From DATDAH01 sp963792205 (lineage in GTDB: Bacteria; Actinomycetota; Acidimicrobiia; Acidimicrobiales; DATDAH01), in assembly GCA_963792205.1 (NCBI GenBank), contig CAWBVI010000012.1, forward strand, positions 1 through 64,000: DNA of 64,000 nt, read 5' to 3'. This document shows, one piece after another, positions 54,007 through 62,657 of the stretch. The notes below the pieces were generated by a model, which ran no database searches, had not been told where the DNA came from, and saw only the letters and a program-made list of their open reading frames with translations. How positions within the stretch are numbered: the first letter of the stretch is position 1; the number at the start of each line of letters is the position of its first letter. The position numbers were made by a program, and so were the translations under genes.

Positions 54007-54926
54007 ATGAGCATGTTCGAGGGCCGCAGTTGACGACCACCGCCCTCGTCCTGGGCGCCGGGGGCCTGACCGGTGGTGCCTTCCACGCCGGCGTCCTGCT
54101 GGGACTGCTCGACGGCGGGTGGGACGCCGCCACGGCCGACCTGATCCTCGGCACGTCGGCGGGGGCCTCGACCGGATCGAGCCTGCGGGCGGGGATCCCC
54201 GTGGCGGACCTCTACGGCGGGCAGACCGGCGGCGAGGTGTCGGCGGCGACCGAGGCCCGCCGACGCGCGCTGCCCCCCACCCTCGACTTCGCCCGGCCCG
54301 ATCGGCGGTTCGGCCTGCCGCTCTCGCCCTCCCTCGGGGGTCGCGCCCTGTTCCGGCGGGGACGGCCCCGCTACGGGCTGGGGTGGGCCGGCTGGCTGCC
54401 CCGGGGACAAATGGACACGCGGCGGATCGCGGCCCGCATCGACGGCCTCTTCGGGGACGAACGGTGGCCCACGCAGCCGTTCTGGGCCTGCGCGGTGCGC
54501 ATCCGAGACGGCCGCCGGCGGGTGTTCGGCCGGGACGAGTCCGAGGCCACCGTCGGCCAGGCCGTGGCCGCCTCGTCCGCCGTGCCCGGGCTGCTCGCCC
54601 CGGTCCGGATCGACGGCGACGAGCACGTGGACGGCGCTGTGTACTCCCCCACCAACGTCGACCTCGTGGCCGGCCTCGGCTACGACCGGGTGATCGTGTC
54701 GGCACCCATGGCGGGGAGCACCGATCTCCGCGACCTGGCCCGGGGCTACCACAGCCGCCTGCTCAGGTCAGAGGTCGCGGCCGTGCGTCAGCGGGGCACG
54801 GAGGTCCTGGTCATCCCGCCGGACGCCGCCACGCTCGCCGCCATGGGCGACGACGCGATGCGCCCGGGGGCCGAGCGCGAGGTGGCCGAGGCCGCCCGCC
54901 GGCTGGGGCAGACCGCCGGCGCCTGA
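54007..54926 (+). CDS. Patatin-like phospholipase, start ambiguous (probable frameshift)
   Basis: About 300 residues. The oxyanion loop GAGGLTGGAFHAG, nucleophile elbow LGTSAGAS (GxSxG with Ser) and the catalytic Asp in DGAVYSPTN complete the patatin dyad. Acyl-hydrolase activity on lipids is likely; there is no signal peptide. From ATG 54007 the first eight codons (MSMFEGRS) end in TGA, while the main frame opens at TTG 54030 overlapping that stop. Either TTG 54030 is the start (GAGGG about 8 nt upstream) or one base is missing near 54029 and the protein begins MSMFEGRS. I favour the second because of the many similar shifts. Confidence 0.82.
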
Positions 54927-54935
54927 CCCGCCGCT

Positions 54936-55050
54936 TGGGACGTGCGCGGAAAGGCTGAGGCCTGGTGCGCTTGACCTGGGACATCGCCAAGCTGCGCTTG
55001 GCGATCACCGCTGTGCTTGCCTGGTCGCCTCGCCTATCGGCTCGGCTCCT
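54936..55050 (+). repeat. Interspersed ~115-bp intergenic repeat, copy 3
   Basis: Begins TGGGACGTGCGCGGAAAGGC, hairpin at 54983-55005, ends CTATCGGCTCGGCTCCT. It fills the gap between the convergent patatin gene and the small protein gene ending at 55050; its last T is the first base (complement) of that gene's stop. Confidence 0.9.
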
Positions 55051-55313
55051 TAGTCGCCGACCTCCTCGCCCACCTCGCGCAGCGCGTCACGGAGGGCGAG
55101 GCGGAGGCGCCGGGCGACGGTCGGCGACAGGTGGGCCACGAGCCCGGCCCCGGCGGCGCCGACTTCCTCGACCGTGAGGACGATGCGGGGCTCGGCGTCC
55201 TCGTAGTCGTCGCTGATCGCCACCGCCCACGACACCTTGGTGATGTCGTACTCCTCGGCGTCGGGCGGCAGGTCGGCGTCGGTGGCGGGGTAGTCGTCGA
55301 TCGAGCGGCGCAC
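55050..55313 (-). CDS. Small acidic protein of unknown function (87 residues)
   Basis: From GTG 55313: MRRSIDDYPATDADLPPDAE, then EYDITKVSWAVAISDDYEDA, VLTVEEVGAAGAGLVAHLSP and ARRLRLALRDALREVGEEVG. It is strongly acidic with a predicted mixed alpha/beta fold and no Cys, His cluster or TM. I do not recognise the family. It sits between repeat copy 3 and hemE (divergent, 57 bp apart). Coding-like composition and codon periodicity support it as real. Confidence 0.6.
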   Translation of the reverse strand: MRRSIDDYPATDADLPPDAEEYDITKVSWAVAISDDYEDAEPRIVLTVEEVGAAGAGLVAHLSPTVARRLRLALRDALREVGEEVGD

Positions 55314-55356
55314 GCCCGCCAGCTTCGCGGACTGCGGCCTCCGGGAGGTGCGTCAG

Positions 55357-55362
55357 TACGGT
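55357..55362 (+). promoter_or_regulatory. Candidate -10 (TACGGT) for the hem operon, leaderless
   Basis: TACGGT ends 8 nt before GTG 55371, the same hexamer and spacing as in front of the asparaginase gene. It would drive hemE-hemH-hemY-lnt. Confidence 0.5.
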
Positions 55363-55370
55363 GATCCGCC

Positions 55371-56411
55371 GTGCCGGGCGACCTCCACGACTCCCCCTTC
55401 CTGCGGGCGTGCCGCCTGGAGCCCGGGCCCCACACCCCGGTCTGGTTCATGCGTCAGGCCGGCCGGTCGCTGCCCGAGTACCGGGAGCTGCGCGGCTCGG
55501 GGAGCATCCTCGACGCCATCCGCACCCCGGACCTGGCGACCGAGATCACCCTCCAGCCCGTGCGCCGGCACGGGGTCGACGCCGCCGTGCTCTTCTCCGA
55601 CATCGTCGTTCCCGTCCAGGCCGTGGGCTTCGGGGTCGACGTGGTCCCCGGCACCGGACCCGTGGTCGAGACCCCCTTCGCCGGCGAGGCCGACCTCGCC
55701 CGGCTGCGGCCCCTGGAGGCCGAGACCGACATCCCGTACGTGATCGAGACGGTGCGCAACCTCGTCGCCGAGCTGGAGGTCCCACTCATCGGGTTCGCCG
55801 GCGCCCCCTTCACGGTCGCCTCGTACCTGGTCGAGGGTCGGCCGTCCCGGACCTACGAGCGGACCAAGGCGCTCATGCTCGGCGATCCCGATCTGTGGGC
55901 CCGCCTCATCGATCGCCTGGCCGACCTGGCGCTCGAGTTCGCCCGGGCCCAGGTCGAGGCGGGGGCGTCGGCCGTCCAGCTCTTCGACTCGTGGGCCGGG
56001 GCGCTGACCCCCGACCAGTACGCCCGCCACGTCCTGCCCGCCAGCCGCAAGGTGTTCGCCGGCCTGGCCGACCTCGGCGTGCCCCGGGTGCACTTCGGCG
56101 TCGGCACGGGTGAGCTGCTGGGGCTCTTCGCCGAGGCCGGCCCCGACGTCGTCGGCGTGGACTGGCGGGTGCCGATCGACCTCGGCTGGGAGCGCATCGG
56201 CCGGGACAAGGGCGTGCAGGGCAACCTCGACCCCGCGGCCTGCCTCGCCCCCTGGCCGGCGGTGGCGCAGGAGGTGACGGCCGTTCTCGACCGGGTCGAC
56301 GGCCGACCCGGGCACATCTTCAACCTCGGGCACGGGGTGCTGCCCGAGACCGACCCCACCGTGCTCACCCGCGTCGTCGAGCTGGTCCACGAACGGACAG
56401 CCGGGCAATGA
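55371..56411 (+). CDS. hemE: Uroporphyrinogen decarboxylase
   Basis: 346 residues. HemE converts uroporphyrinogen III to coproporphyrinogen III. Diagnostic motifs: PVWFMRQAGRSLPEYRELR (Arg residues bind the carboxylates), LFSDIVVPVQAVGFGVDVVP (catalytic Asp), GFAGAPFTVASYLVEG, LFDSWAGALTPDQYARHVLP and FNLGHGVLPETDP. Full length. GTG 55371. Its stop overlaps the hemH ATG by 4 bp, the first of three such overlaps in this operon. Confidence 0.96.
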   Translation: MPGDLHDSPFLRACRLEPGPHTPVWFMRQAGRSLPEYRELRGSGSILDAIRTPDLATEITLQPVRRHGVDAAVLFSDIVVPVQAVGFGVDVVPGTGPVVETPFAGEADLARLRPLEAETDIPYVIETVRNLVAELEVPLIGFAGAPFTVASYLVEGRPSRTYERTKALMLGDPDLWARLIDRLADLALEFARAQVEAGASAVQLFDSWAGALTPDQYARHVLPASRKVFAGLADLGVPRVHFGVGTGELLGLFAEAGPDVVGVDWRVPIDLGWERIGRDKGVQGNLDPAACLAPWPAVAQEVTAVLDRVDGRPGHIFNLGHGVLPETDPTVLTRVVELVHERTAGQ

Positions 56412-57279
56412 ACGCGGGCGTGCTGGTCATGGCGTACGGGACGCCCCGCACGCCCGCCGACATCGAGCCGTACTACACCCACATCCGCCGGGGTCACCCG
56501 CCCACCCCGAGCAGCTGGCCGAGCTCACCTCGCGGTACGAAGCGCTCGGCGGCGTGTCCCCGCTGGCGGAGCGGACCGAGGCCCAGCGGAAGGCGATCGA
56601 GGCGGCCCTGGGCGGCGGCACGCCGGTCCGCCTCGGCCAGAAGCACGCCGCTCCCTTCGTCGAGGACGGATTGGTCGCGCTGGCCGACGACGGGGCCGAC
56701 GTGGTCGTCGGCCTGGTCCTGGCGCCGCACTTCTCGGCGTCCAGCGTCGGCGAGTACCACGAGCGGGCGGCCGCCAGCGCCGAGGACCGCGGCGTGGACT
56801 ACCGGCCGATCGACGACTGGTCGGACCTCGAGCCGTGGTTGGACTTCCAGGGGGCCGCGGTGACCGAGCAGCTGGAGGGCCTGCCCGAGGACACGGCGGT
56901 GCTCTTCACGGCCCACTCCCTACCCGAGCGGGTCCTGGAAGGCGACCGCTACCCCGAGCTCCTCGCCACCTCCGCCGGAGCCATCGCCGAGCGAGCCGGC
57001 CTCGACCGGTGGGACCTCGCCTGGCAGAGCGCCGGTCGCACCCCCGAGCCGTGGCGGGGCCCCGACGTGCTGGAGGTCGTCGACGAGCTCGACGCCGAAG
57101 GCGTGCTCGTCTGCCCCCAGGGGTTCACGTCGGATCACCTCGAGGTCCTCTACGACCTCGACATCGAGGCCCGCACCCGGGCCGAGGGCCGCGGCCTGGT
57201 GTTCGCCCGTACCCGTTCGGTGAACGACGACGCGGCGGTGATGTCCGGCCTGGCGCAGCGGGTCCTGGATCGGGCATGA
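56408..57279 (+). CDS. hemH: Ferrochelatase (coproporphyrin III type), one frameshift
   Basis: About 290 residues, shorter than many but complete in motif order. MNAGVLVMAYGTPRTPADIE is followed by YYTHIRRGHPPTP; the frame then loses one base near 56500 and resumes EQLAELTSRYEALGGVSPLA. The catalytic His is in LFTAHSLPERVL, and CPQGFTSDHLEVLYDLDIE carries the conserved Glu. In Actinobacteria HemH (CpfC) inserts iron into coproporphyrin III before ChdC acts. A missing C in an 'accccg' run explains the shift. Its stop overlaps the hemY start. Confidence 0.92.
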
Positions 57280-58586
57280 CCCGGGTGCACGTCGTCGGCG
57301 GGGGCATAGCCGGACTGGCCGCGGCGTGGGAGCTCTCGTCGGCCGACGGGGTGTCGGTCACGGTCCACGAGGCGAGCGACCGCTGGGGCGGGAAGGTGCA
57401 CACCTCCCCGTTCGCGGGGCGCGGGGTCGACGAGGGAGCTGACGCGTTCCTGCTCCGGGTGCCTTGGGCCCTCGACCTGGCGAGTGAGCTCGGCCTGGTC
57501 GACGAGATCGTGCACCCCGCGGAGCGTCGGGCCTACCTGTGGAGCCGGGGGGCGTTGCGTCCGATGCCCGCGGAACACGTGCTGGGTGTGCCGCTCGATC
57601 TGGGCGACCTCGACGCCACCGGCCTGCTCGACGGGGCCGAGCTCGACGAGACCCGGCAGGCCTACGCCACACCAGGCGGGCCGGTGACCACCGACGACGT
57701 GTCGGTGGCCGACCTCGTGGGCGAGGCGACCGGGCGGCCGGTCCTGGAGCGGGTGGTCGCTCCCCTCCTGGGCGGGATCAACGCCGGGCGGGTCGAGGAG
57801 ATGAGCGCCGCCACCCTCACCCCGCAACTCCTGGAGGCGGGGCGCCATCCTGAGGGCCTCGTCGCCGGGCTGCGAGAGCAGCGCGCCGCGGTCGACCGTG
57901 ACGCGCCCGTCTTCGGCTCGTTCGCCGGCGGCACGCAGGTGCTGACCGACCGGCTGGTCCACCGCTTGGCCGAGCGGGGCGTGGCGCTCGAGCTGGGCCA
58001 CCCCTTGGGTGCCCTGGACGACCTCGCGGCCGACGGGATCGTCGTGGCGACCCCCGCGTTCGAAGCGGCTCGCCTCCTGCCCTCGGAGGCCCTGGCCGAC
58101 ATCCTCTACGCGTCGGTCGTGCTGATGACCGTGGCGGTGAGGGCCGCCGACATCGATCGCCCGCTCGACGCCTCCGGCTTCCTGGTGGCCCGCCCGGAGG
58201 GCCTCCTGCTGACCGCCTGCTCGTGGGCGTCGAGCAAGTGGGCCCACCTCGGCGGTGGCGAGACCGTCGTCCTGAGGGCGTCGGCCGGGTCGGCCGGGGA
58301 CGAGCGGGCTGTCGATACCCCCGACGACGAGCTGGCCGTCCGGCTCCTCGACGAGCTGGCCACAACGATGGCCCTCGCCGGCCCGCCCTCCGAGGTCCGG
58401 ATCAGCCGCTGGCGCCGCTCGTTCCCCCAGTACGCGGTCGGTCACGCCGACCTGGTGGCCGAGGTCGAGGCCGGCCTGCCGGCGGGGATCGTGCTCGCCG
58501 GCGCGGCCTACCGGGGCGTGGGCCTGCCCGCCTGCATCCACGACGGCCGCGAGGCGGCCCGCCGCCTGCTGGACTCCCTGGCTTGA
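57276..58586 (+). CDS. hemY: Coproporphyrinogen III / protoporphyrinogen oxidase
   Basis: 436 residues. FAD-binding VHVVGGGIAGLAAAWELSSA with VTVHEASDRWGGKVHTSPF, then GRGVDEGADAFLLRVPWALD, RVVAPLLGGINAGRVEEMSA and the C-terminal GIVLAGAAYRGVGLPACIHD (FAD contact). This is the HemY/CgoX type oxygen-dependent enzyme. The order hemE-hemH-hemY fits the coproporphyrin-dependent heme route; hemQ/chdC is not in the window. ATG 57276 overlaps the hemH stop; its own stop overlaps the lnt TTG. Confidence 0.93.
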   Translation: MTRVHVVGGGIAGLAAAWELSSADGVSVTVHEASDRWGGKVHTSPFAGRGVDEGADAFLLRVPWALDLASELGLVDEIVHPAERRAYLWSRGALRPMPAEHVLGVPLDLGDLDATGLLDGAELDETRQAYATPGGPVTTDDVSVADLVGEATGRPVLERVVAPLLGGINAGRVEEMSAATLTPQLLEAGRHPEGLVAGLREQRAAVDRDAPVFGSFAGGTQVLTDRLVHRLAERGVALELGHPLGALDDLAADGIVVATPAFEAARLLPSEALADILYASVVLMTVAVRAADIDRPLDASGFLVARPEGLLLTACSWASSKWAHLGGGETVVLRASAGSAGDERAVDTPDDELAVRLLDELATTMALAGPPSEVRISRWRRSFPQYAVGHADLVAEVEAGLPAGIVLAGAAYRGVGLPACIHDGREAARRLLDSLA

Positions 58587-60016
58587 TCCCGTCCCTGCTG
58601 GCCGGCCTGGCCCTCTGCTTCTCCATGCCGCCCTGGGGGTGGTGGCCGCTGGCGTTCGTGGCCTTCGCCCTGTTCAGCCGCCAGCTCGACACCCCGTCGC
58701 GCCGGACCCGGGCGGCCCGGGGGGCGGTGTTCGCCGTCGGCTGGTTCCTGCCCTCCGTCGTCTGGATGATCGACTTCACGATTCCCGGCTACGTGGCCGT
58801 CCTGGTCATCTGGGGCGCCTTCTGGGCGACCACCGCCGTCGCCTGCCCCCCGGGAGCCTGGCGCTGGCTGGCCCTCCCCGGCGCCGCGGTCCTGGCCGAG
58901 CTGGTGCGCTGGTCGTGGCCCTTCGGCGGCCAGCCGCTCTCCACCCTGGCCATGTCGCAGGCCGACACCCCGCTCGCCCCGACCGTGCGCCTGCTCGGTC
59001 CGCTCCTGCTGGCCGGGCTGGTCGTGGCCGTCGGGATCGCCCTCGACGCGCTGTGGTCGCGGGCGCCGAAGGTCGGGGTACCCGTCCTGCTCGGCGTCGT
59101 CGCCGTCGTGCTCGTCGCCGGCGTCGCCCCGGACGGCCACCCGACCGGCTCGCTCGACGTGGCCCTCGTGCAGGGGGGCGGGCCCCAGCGCACCCGGGCC
59201 GAGGACACCGACGAGCGGGAGGTCTTCGAGCGCCACCTCGAGGCCAGCGAGGACGTGGCGACTCCGGTCGACCTCGTGCTCTGGCCCGAGAACGTCATCA
59301 ACGTCGAGGGCCCGGTCGAGGACAGGCGGGAGGGTGAGGAGCTCGCCGCGCTGGCCCGGGACCTGGGCGCCCCCCTCGTGGTCGGCGCCGTGGAGGGCGA
59401 GGGGGACGACGGGTTCCACAACAGCGCGCTCGTGATCGACGCCGACGGCGAGTTCACCGACCGCTTCGAGAAGGTCCGCCGGGTCCCCTTCGGCGAGTAC
59501 GTGCCCCTTCGGTCGTTCCTCGAGTTCTTCGCCGGTGATGCCCTGCCCGACCGGGACGCCATCGTCGGCGAGGGACCGGCGGTCGTGGACACGCCGGCCG
59601 GCCGCATGGGCGTCGTCATCTCCTGGGAGGTGTTCTTCGCCCCCCGGGCCCGCGACGCCGTCGACCACGGCGGGGAGGTGCTGCTCAACCCCACGAACGG
59701 GTCGTCCTACTGGCTGACCATCGTGCAGACCCAGCAGGTCGCCTCGTCCCGACTGCGCGCCCTCGAGACCGGGCGTTGGGTCCTCCAGGCCGCGCCCACC
59801 GGCCTGAGCGCCATCGTCACCCCCGAGGGCGAGGTGATCGACCGGACGGCCGTCAGCGAGCGGGCCGTGGTTCAGGGCACCGTCCAGACCCGCGAGGGCC
59901 TCACCGTCTACACCCGCGTCGGCGACTGGCCCATGGCCCTGCTGGGCCTCCTGCTCGTGGCCGCGGCGTGGTTCCTCAGACCTCCAAGAGGATGGTCGTG
60001 GGGCCGTCGTTCGTGA
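58583..60016 (+). CDS. lnt: Apolipoprotein N-acyltransferase-like protein with Cys-to-Ser at the nucleophile
   Basis: 477 residues from TTG 58583, coupled (TTGA) to hemY. Six or so N-terminal TMs precede a nitrilase domain (about residue 190-450), then a final TM (WPMALLGLLLVAAAWFL). The nitrilase triad positions are Glu236 (WPENVINVEG), Lys297 (EKVRRVPFGEYVP) and Ser347 (VVISWEVFF); in E. coli Lnt the corresponding residues are Glu267, Lys335 and Cys387 (ICYE), with similar spacing. So the acyl-accepting Cys appears to be Ser here. It would N-acylate lipoproteins, several of which are encoded in this window. The 3' end overlaps dtd by 41 bp. Confidence 0.87.
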   Translation: MIPSLLAGLALCFSMPPWGWWPLAFVAFALFSRQLDTPSRRTRAARGAVFAVGWFLPSVVWMIDFTIPGYVAVLVIWGAFWATTAVACPPGAWRWLALPGAAVLAELVRWSWPFGGQPLSTLAMSQADTPLAPTVRLLGPLLLAGLVVAVGIALDALWSRAPKVGVPVLLGVVAVVLVAGVAPDGHPTGSLDVALVQGGGPQRTRAEDTDEREVFERHLEASEDVATPVDLVLWPENVINVEGPVEDRREGEELAALARDLGAPLVVGAVEGEGDDGFHNSALVIDADGEFTDRFEKVRRVPFGEYVPLRSFLEFFAGDALPDRDAIVGEGPAVVDTPAGRMGVVISWEVFFAPRARDAVDHGGEVLLNPTNGSSYWLTIVQTQQVASSRLRALETGRWVLQAAPTGLSAIVTPEGEVIDRTAVSERAVVQGTVQTREGLTVYTRVGDWPMALLGLLLVAAAWFLRPPRGWSWGRRS

Positions 60017-60413
60017 GGTCGACCTGCATGTCGGTGCGGAAGCGGCCGGTGGCGACCGTCGCCCCCGACGCGCGCAACGACTCGACCACCAGGTCGACCA
60101 GGGGCTCGGCCTGCTCGGGCGGCGCGGCCTCCAGCCACGACGGGCGGCGACCCCGCTCGGTGTTGCCGTAGAGGGTGAACTGGCTGATCACCAGCACCTG
60201 GCCGGTGGTGTCGGCCACCGACCGGTTCATCACCCCGTCGTCGTCGGCCATCACCCGCAGGCCCCACACCTTGTCGGCCAGCTTGCGGGCCTGGGCCTCC
60301 CCGTCCTCGCGGTGCACACCGACCAGCACGCACAGGCCGGGGCCGATCTCGCCCACCACTTCGTCGCCCACCCGCACCCGGGCGGACGCCACCCGCTGCA
60401 CGAGACCCCGCAC
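59976..60413 (-). CDS. dtd: D-aminoacyl-tRNA deacylase
   Basis: 145 residues from GTG 60413, the usual Dtd length; ATG 60422 would add three. It hydrolyses D-amino acids wrongly attached to tRNA. The N-terminus MRGLVQRVASARVRVGDEVV, the SQFTLYGNTERGRRPSW catalytic segment (SQxTLY) and NDGPTTILLEV (the Gly-Pro chiral-proofreading motif) are all present. AGGA lies upstream of GTG 60413. It is divergent from a glycosyltransferase across 79 bp. Confidence 0.94.
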   Translation of the reverse strand: MRGLVQRVASARVRVGDEVVGEIGPGLCVLVGVHREDGEAQARKLADKVWGLRVMADDDGVMNRSVADTTGQVLVISQFTLYGNTERGRRPSWLEAAPPEQAEPLVDLVVESLRASGATVATGRFRTDMQVDLTNDGPTTILLEV

Positions 60414-60454
60414 GAGGCCCATCCTGGCCTGAAACGAGCCGTCAGCGGGCACAC

Positions 60455-60470
60455 TTGACCGCTCAGTCAA
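60455..60470. promoter_or_regulatory. TTGAC-N6-GTCAA inverted repeat between dtd and the glycosyltransferase gene
   Basis: TTGAC (60455-60459), six bases, GTCAA (60466-60470) is a perfect 16-bp inverted repeat of the type often bound by TetR/GntR-class dimers. Each arm could also be a -35 element for one of the divergent genes. Confidence 0.4.
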
Positions 60471-60492
60471 CGGACGGAAAGTCTCTCCTCGC

Positions 60493-61746
60493 ATGTCTCC
60501 CGCCGACGCGGCCCTGCGCATCGCCTACCTCAGCTACCGGGGCAAGCCCCACGTCGGGGGCCAAGGCGTCTACACCCGCCACCTGACCAAGGCGCTGGTC
60601 GACCTCGGCCACACCGTCGAGGTCCTCGGCGGACAGCCCTACCCCGTGCTCGACGAGCGGGTCCCCCTGGTGGAGCTGCCCAGCCTCGACATCTACAACG
60701 AGCACTTCCCGATGCGGATGCCGTGGATCGGTGAGCTCAAGCACTTCGCCGACTTCGTCGAGGTGACGAGCTTCTCGCTCGGCACCTTCCCGGAGCCGCT
60801 GGCCTTCAGCGTGCGGGCGTGGCAGAACCTGCGGAAGCGGGTGGGCGAGTTCGACCTCGTCCACGACAACCAGTCGCTGGGCTACGGCCTGCTCGCCATC
60901 GAGCGAGAGGGCCTGCCCGTGGTCGCCACCATCCACCACCCCATCACGGTCGATCGGCGGCTCGAGCTGGAGCACGCCGAGTCGAAGTGGCAGCGCTGGA
61001 ACAAGAGCCGCTGGTACTCGTTCACCAAGATGCAGACCCGGGTGGCCAGCCGGATGAAGCGGGTCATCACGGTGTCGGAGTCGTCCCGCAACGACATCCA
61101 CAAGGACCACCTGGTGCCGCTGCAGAACATGGCCATCGTCCCCGTCGGGGTGGACCAGGAGCAGTTCAAGCCGCTGCCCCACATCGAGCGGGTGCCCGGG
61201 CGCCTGATCACCACCGCCTCGGCGGATGTGGCCATGAAGGGGTTGGCCTACCTGCTGGAGGCCGTGGCCAAGCTCCGCACCGAGCGGCCCGGCGAGCTCG
61301 TCGTGATCGGGCGGCCGAAGGAGGAGGGCCGCGCCATGCGCACCCTCGAGCAGTACGGGCTGACCGACGCGGTCAAATTCGTCTACGGCGTCACCGACGA
61401 GCGCATCGTCGAGCTCTACGCCGAGGCCGAGCTGGCGGTGGTCCCCTCGCTGTACGAGGGCTTCTCGCTCCCCGCCATCGAGGCCCAGTGCTGTGGCGTG
61501 CCGCTGGTGTCCACCACGGGCGGAGCGCTGCGGGAGGTCGTCGGCCCGGACAACGAGACCGCCTTCACCTGCCCGCCCGGTGATGCCGAGGCCCTCGCCG
61601 CCCGCATCGGCCAGGCCATGGACGACCCGGAGCTGGCCGCCAAGGTCGGCGCCGCGGGCCGTCAGCGGGTCATCGAGAACTGGACGTGGCGGCACACCGC
61701 CGAGAAGACCGTCGAGCAGTACCGCATCCGGTTGAAGCAGGGCTGA
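60493..61746 (+). CDS. GT4-family glycosyltransferase
   Basis: 417 residues, GT-B fold. N-terminal LRIAYLSYRGKPHVGGQGVY with TRHLTKALVDLGHTVEVLGG is the acceptor side; the C-terminal donor domain has TASADVAMKGLAYLLEAVAK and the ExxxxxxxE motif in PSLYEGFSLPAIEAQCCG. It probably uses a nucleotide-diphosphate sugar to modify a lipid or polysaccharide precursor. Downstream are a methyltransferase and an alpha/alpha-barrel protein, and repeat copy 4 lies after the stop. Confidence 0.88.
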   Translation: MSPADAALRIAYLSYRGKPHVGGQGVYTRHLTKALVDLGHTVEVLGGQPYPVLDERVPLVELPSLDIYNEHFPMRMPWIGELKHFADFVEVTSFSLGTFPEPLAFSVRAWQNLRKRVGEFDLVHDNQSLGYGLLAIEREGLPVVATIHHPITVDRRLELEHAESKWQRWNKSRWYSFTKMQTRVASRMKRVITVSESSRNDIHKDHLVPLQNMAIVPVGVDQEQFKPLPHIERVPGRLITTASADVAMKGLAYLLEAVAKLRTERPGELVVIGRPKEEGRAMRTLEQYGLTDAVKFVYGVTDERIVELYAEAELAVVPSLYEGFSLPAIEAQCCGVPLVSTTGGALREVVGPDNETAFTCPPGDAEALAARIGQAMDDPELAAKVGAAGRQRVIENWTWRHTAEKTVEQYRIRLKQG

Positions 61747-61859
61747 GGACGTGCACGGAAATGCTGAGGCCTGGTGCGCTTGACCTGGGATATCGCCAAG
61801 CTGCGCTTGGCGATCAGGGCTGTGCTTGCCTGGTCGCCTCGCCTATCGGCTCGGCTCCT
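61744..61859 (+). repeat. Interspersed ~115-bp intergenic repeat, copy 4
   Basis: The repeat's TGA is itself the stop codon of the glycosyltransferase gene (61744-61746). Hairpin at 61792-61814; ends CTATCGGCTCGGCTCCT. It separates the glycosyltransferase and methyltransferase genes, which point in the same direction; the methyltransferase GTG is 13 bp downstream. Confidence 0.92.
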
Positions 61860-61871
61860 GGGCCCGTCGTC

Positions 61872-62657
61872 GTGCTGACCGTCGACTACGACCGTCTCGG
61901 CGCCCGGGCCGGCGAGCTGCTGCTCGACCTCGGCGCGGGCAACGGGCGCCACGCCTACGAGGCCTTCCGGCGGGGCGTCCGCGTGGTCGCCGTCGACTTC
62001 AACCACGCCGACATGGCCGAGTGCCGAGTGATGGGTGCCGCCATGGAGGAGGTCGGCGAGGCGCCGGCCGGCGGCCTGGCGGCGGCCGTGGTCGGCGACG
62101 GCCAGCGGCTGCCGTTCCCCGACGCCACCTTCGACCGGATCATCGCCGCCGAGGTCATGGAGCACATCCCCGACGACGAGCTGGCCGCGGCCGAGCTGGC
62201 CCGGGTGCTCAAGCCCGGTGGGACCTTGGCCGTGACCGTGCCGGCGTGGCTGCCCGAGGTCGTCTGCTGGAAGCTGTCCGACGAGTACCACGCCCCCAAG
62301 GTCGAGGGCGGCCACGTGCGCATCTACACCGAGCGGGAGCTGCGCCGGAAGCTGGCCGCCGTCGGGCTGGAGCCGGGCGAGTCCCACCAGGTCCACGCCC
62401 TCCACACCCCGTACTGGTGGCTGCGGTGCCTCGTCGGCCCCCAGGACGACACCAACCGGCTGGTGCAGGCGTATCACCGCCTCCTCGTGTGGGACATGGT
62501 CGAGGCGCCGATCGTCACCCGCGTGGCCGAACGGCTGCTCCAGCCCGTGCTGGGTAAGAGTCTCGTGCTCTATGCCCGCAAGCCTCCCGCCCGCTCCCGA
62601 CCGGTGGAAACCCCCGTCCCGTCGGCCACCCTGGTAGGTCATGCCGGTGCCGCCTGA
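61872..62657 (+). CDS. Class I SAM-dependent methyltransferase
   Basis: 261 residues from GTG 61872. Motif I LLLDLGAGNGRHAYEAF, motif II VVAVDFNHADMAECR, motif III GDGQRLPFPDATFDRIIAAEVMEH and motif post-III LARVLKPGGTLAVTVPAW are clear (UbiE/MenG-like Methyltransf_11). An extended C-terminal region (GGHVRIYTERELRRKLAAVG, ALHTPYWWLRCLVGPQ) is cluster-specific. No ribosome site precedes the GTG. Its stop lies 17 bp inside the next gene. The substrate is probably the product of the adjacent glycosyltransferase, by context only. Confidence 0.88.
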   Translation: MLTVDYDRLGARAGELLLDLGAGNGRHAYEAFRRGVRVVAVDFNHADMAECRVMGAAMEEVGEAPAGGLAAAVVGDGQRLPFPDATFDRIIAAEVMEHIPDDELAAAELARVLKPGGTLAVTVPAWLPEVVCWKLSDEYHAPKVEGGHVRIYTERELRRKLAAVGLEPGESHQVHALHTPYWWLRCLVGPQDDTNRLVQAYHRLLVWDMVEAPIVTRVAERLLQPVLGKSLVLYARKPPARSRPVETPVPSATLVGHAGAA

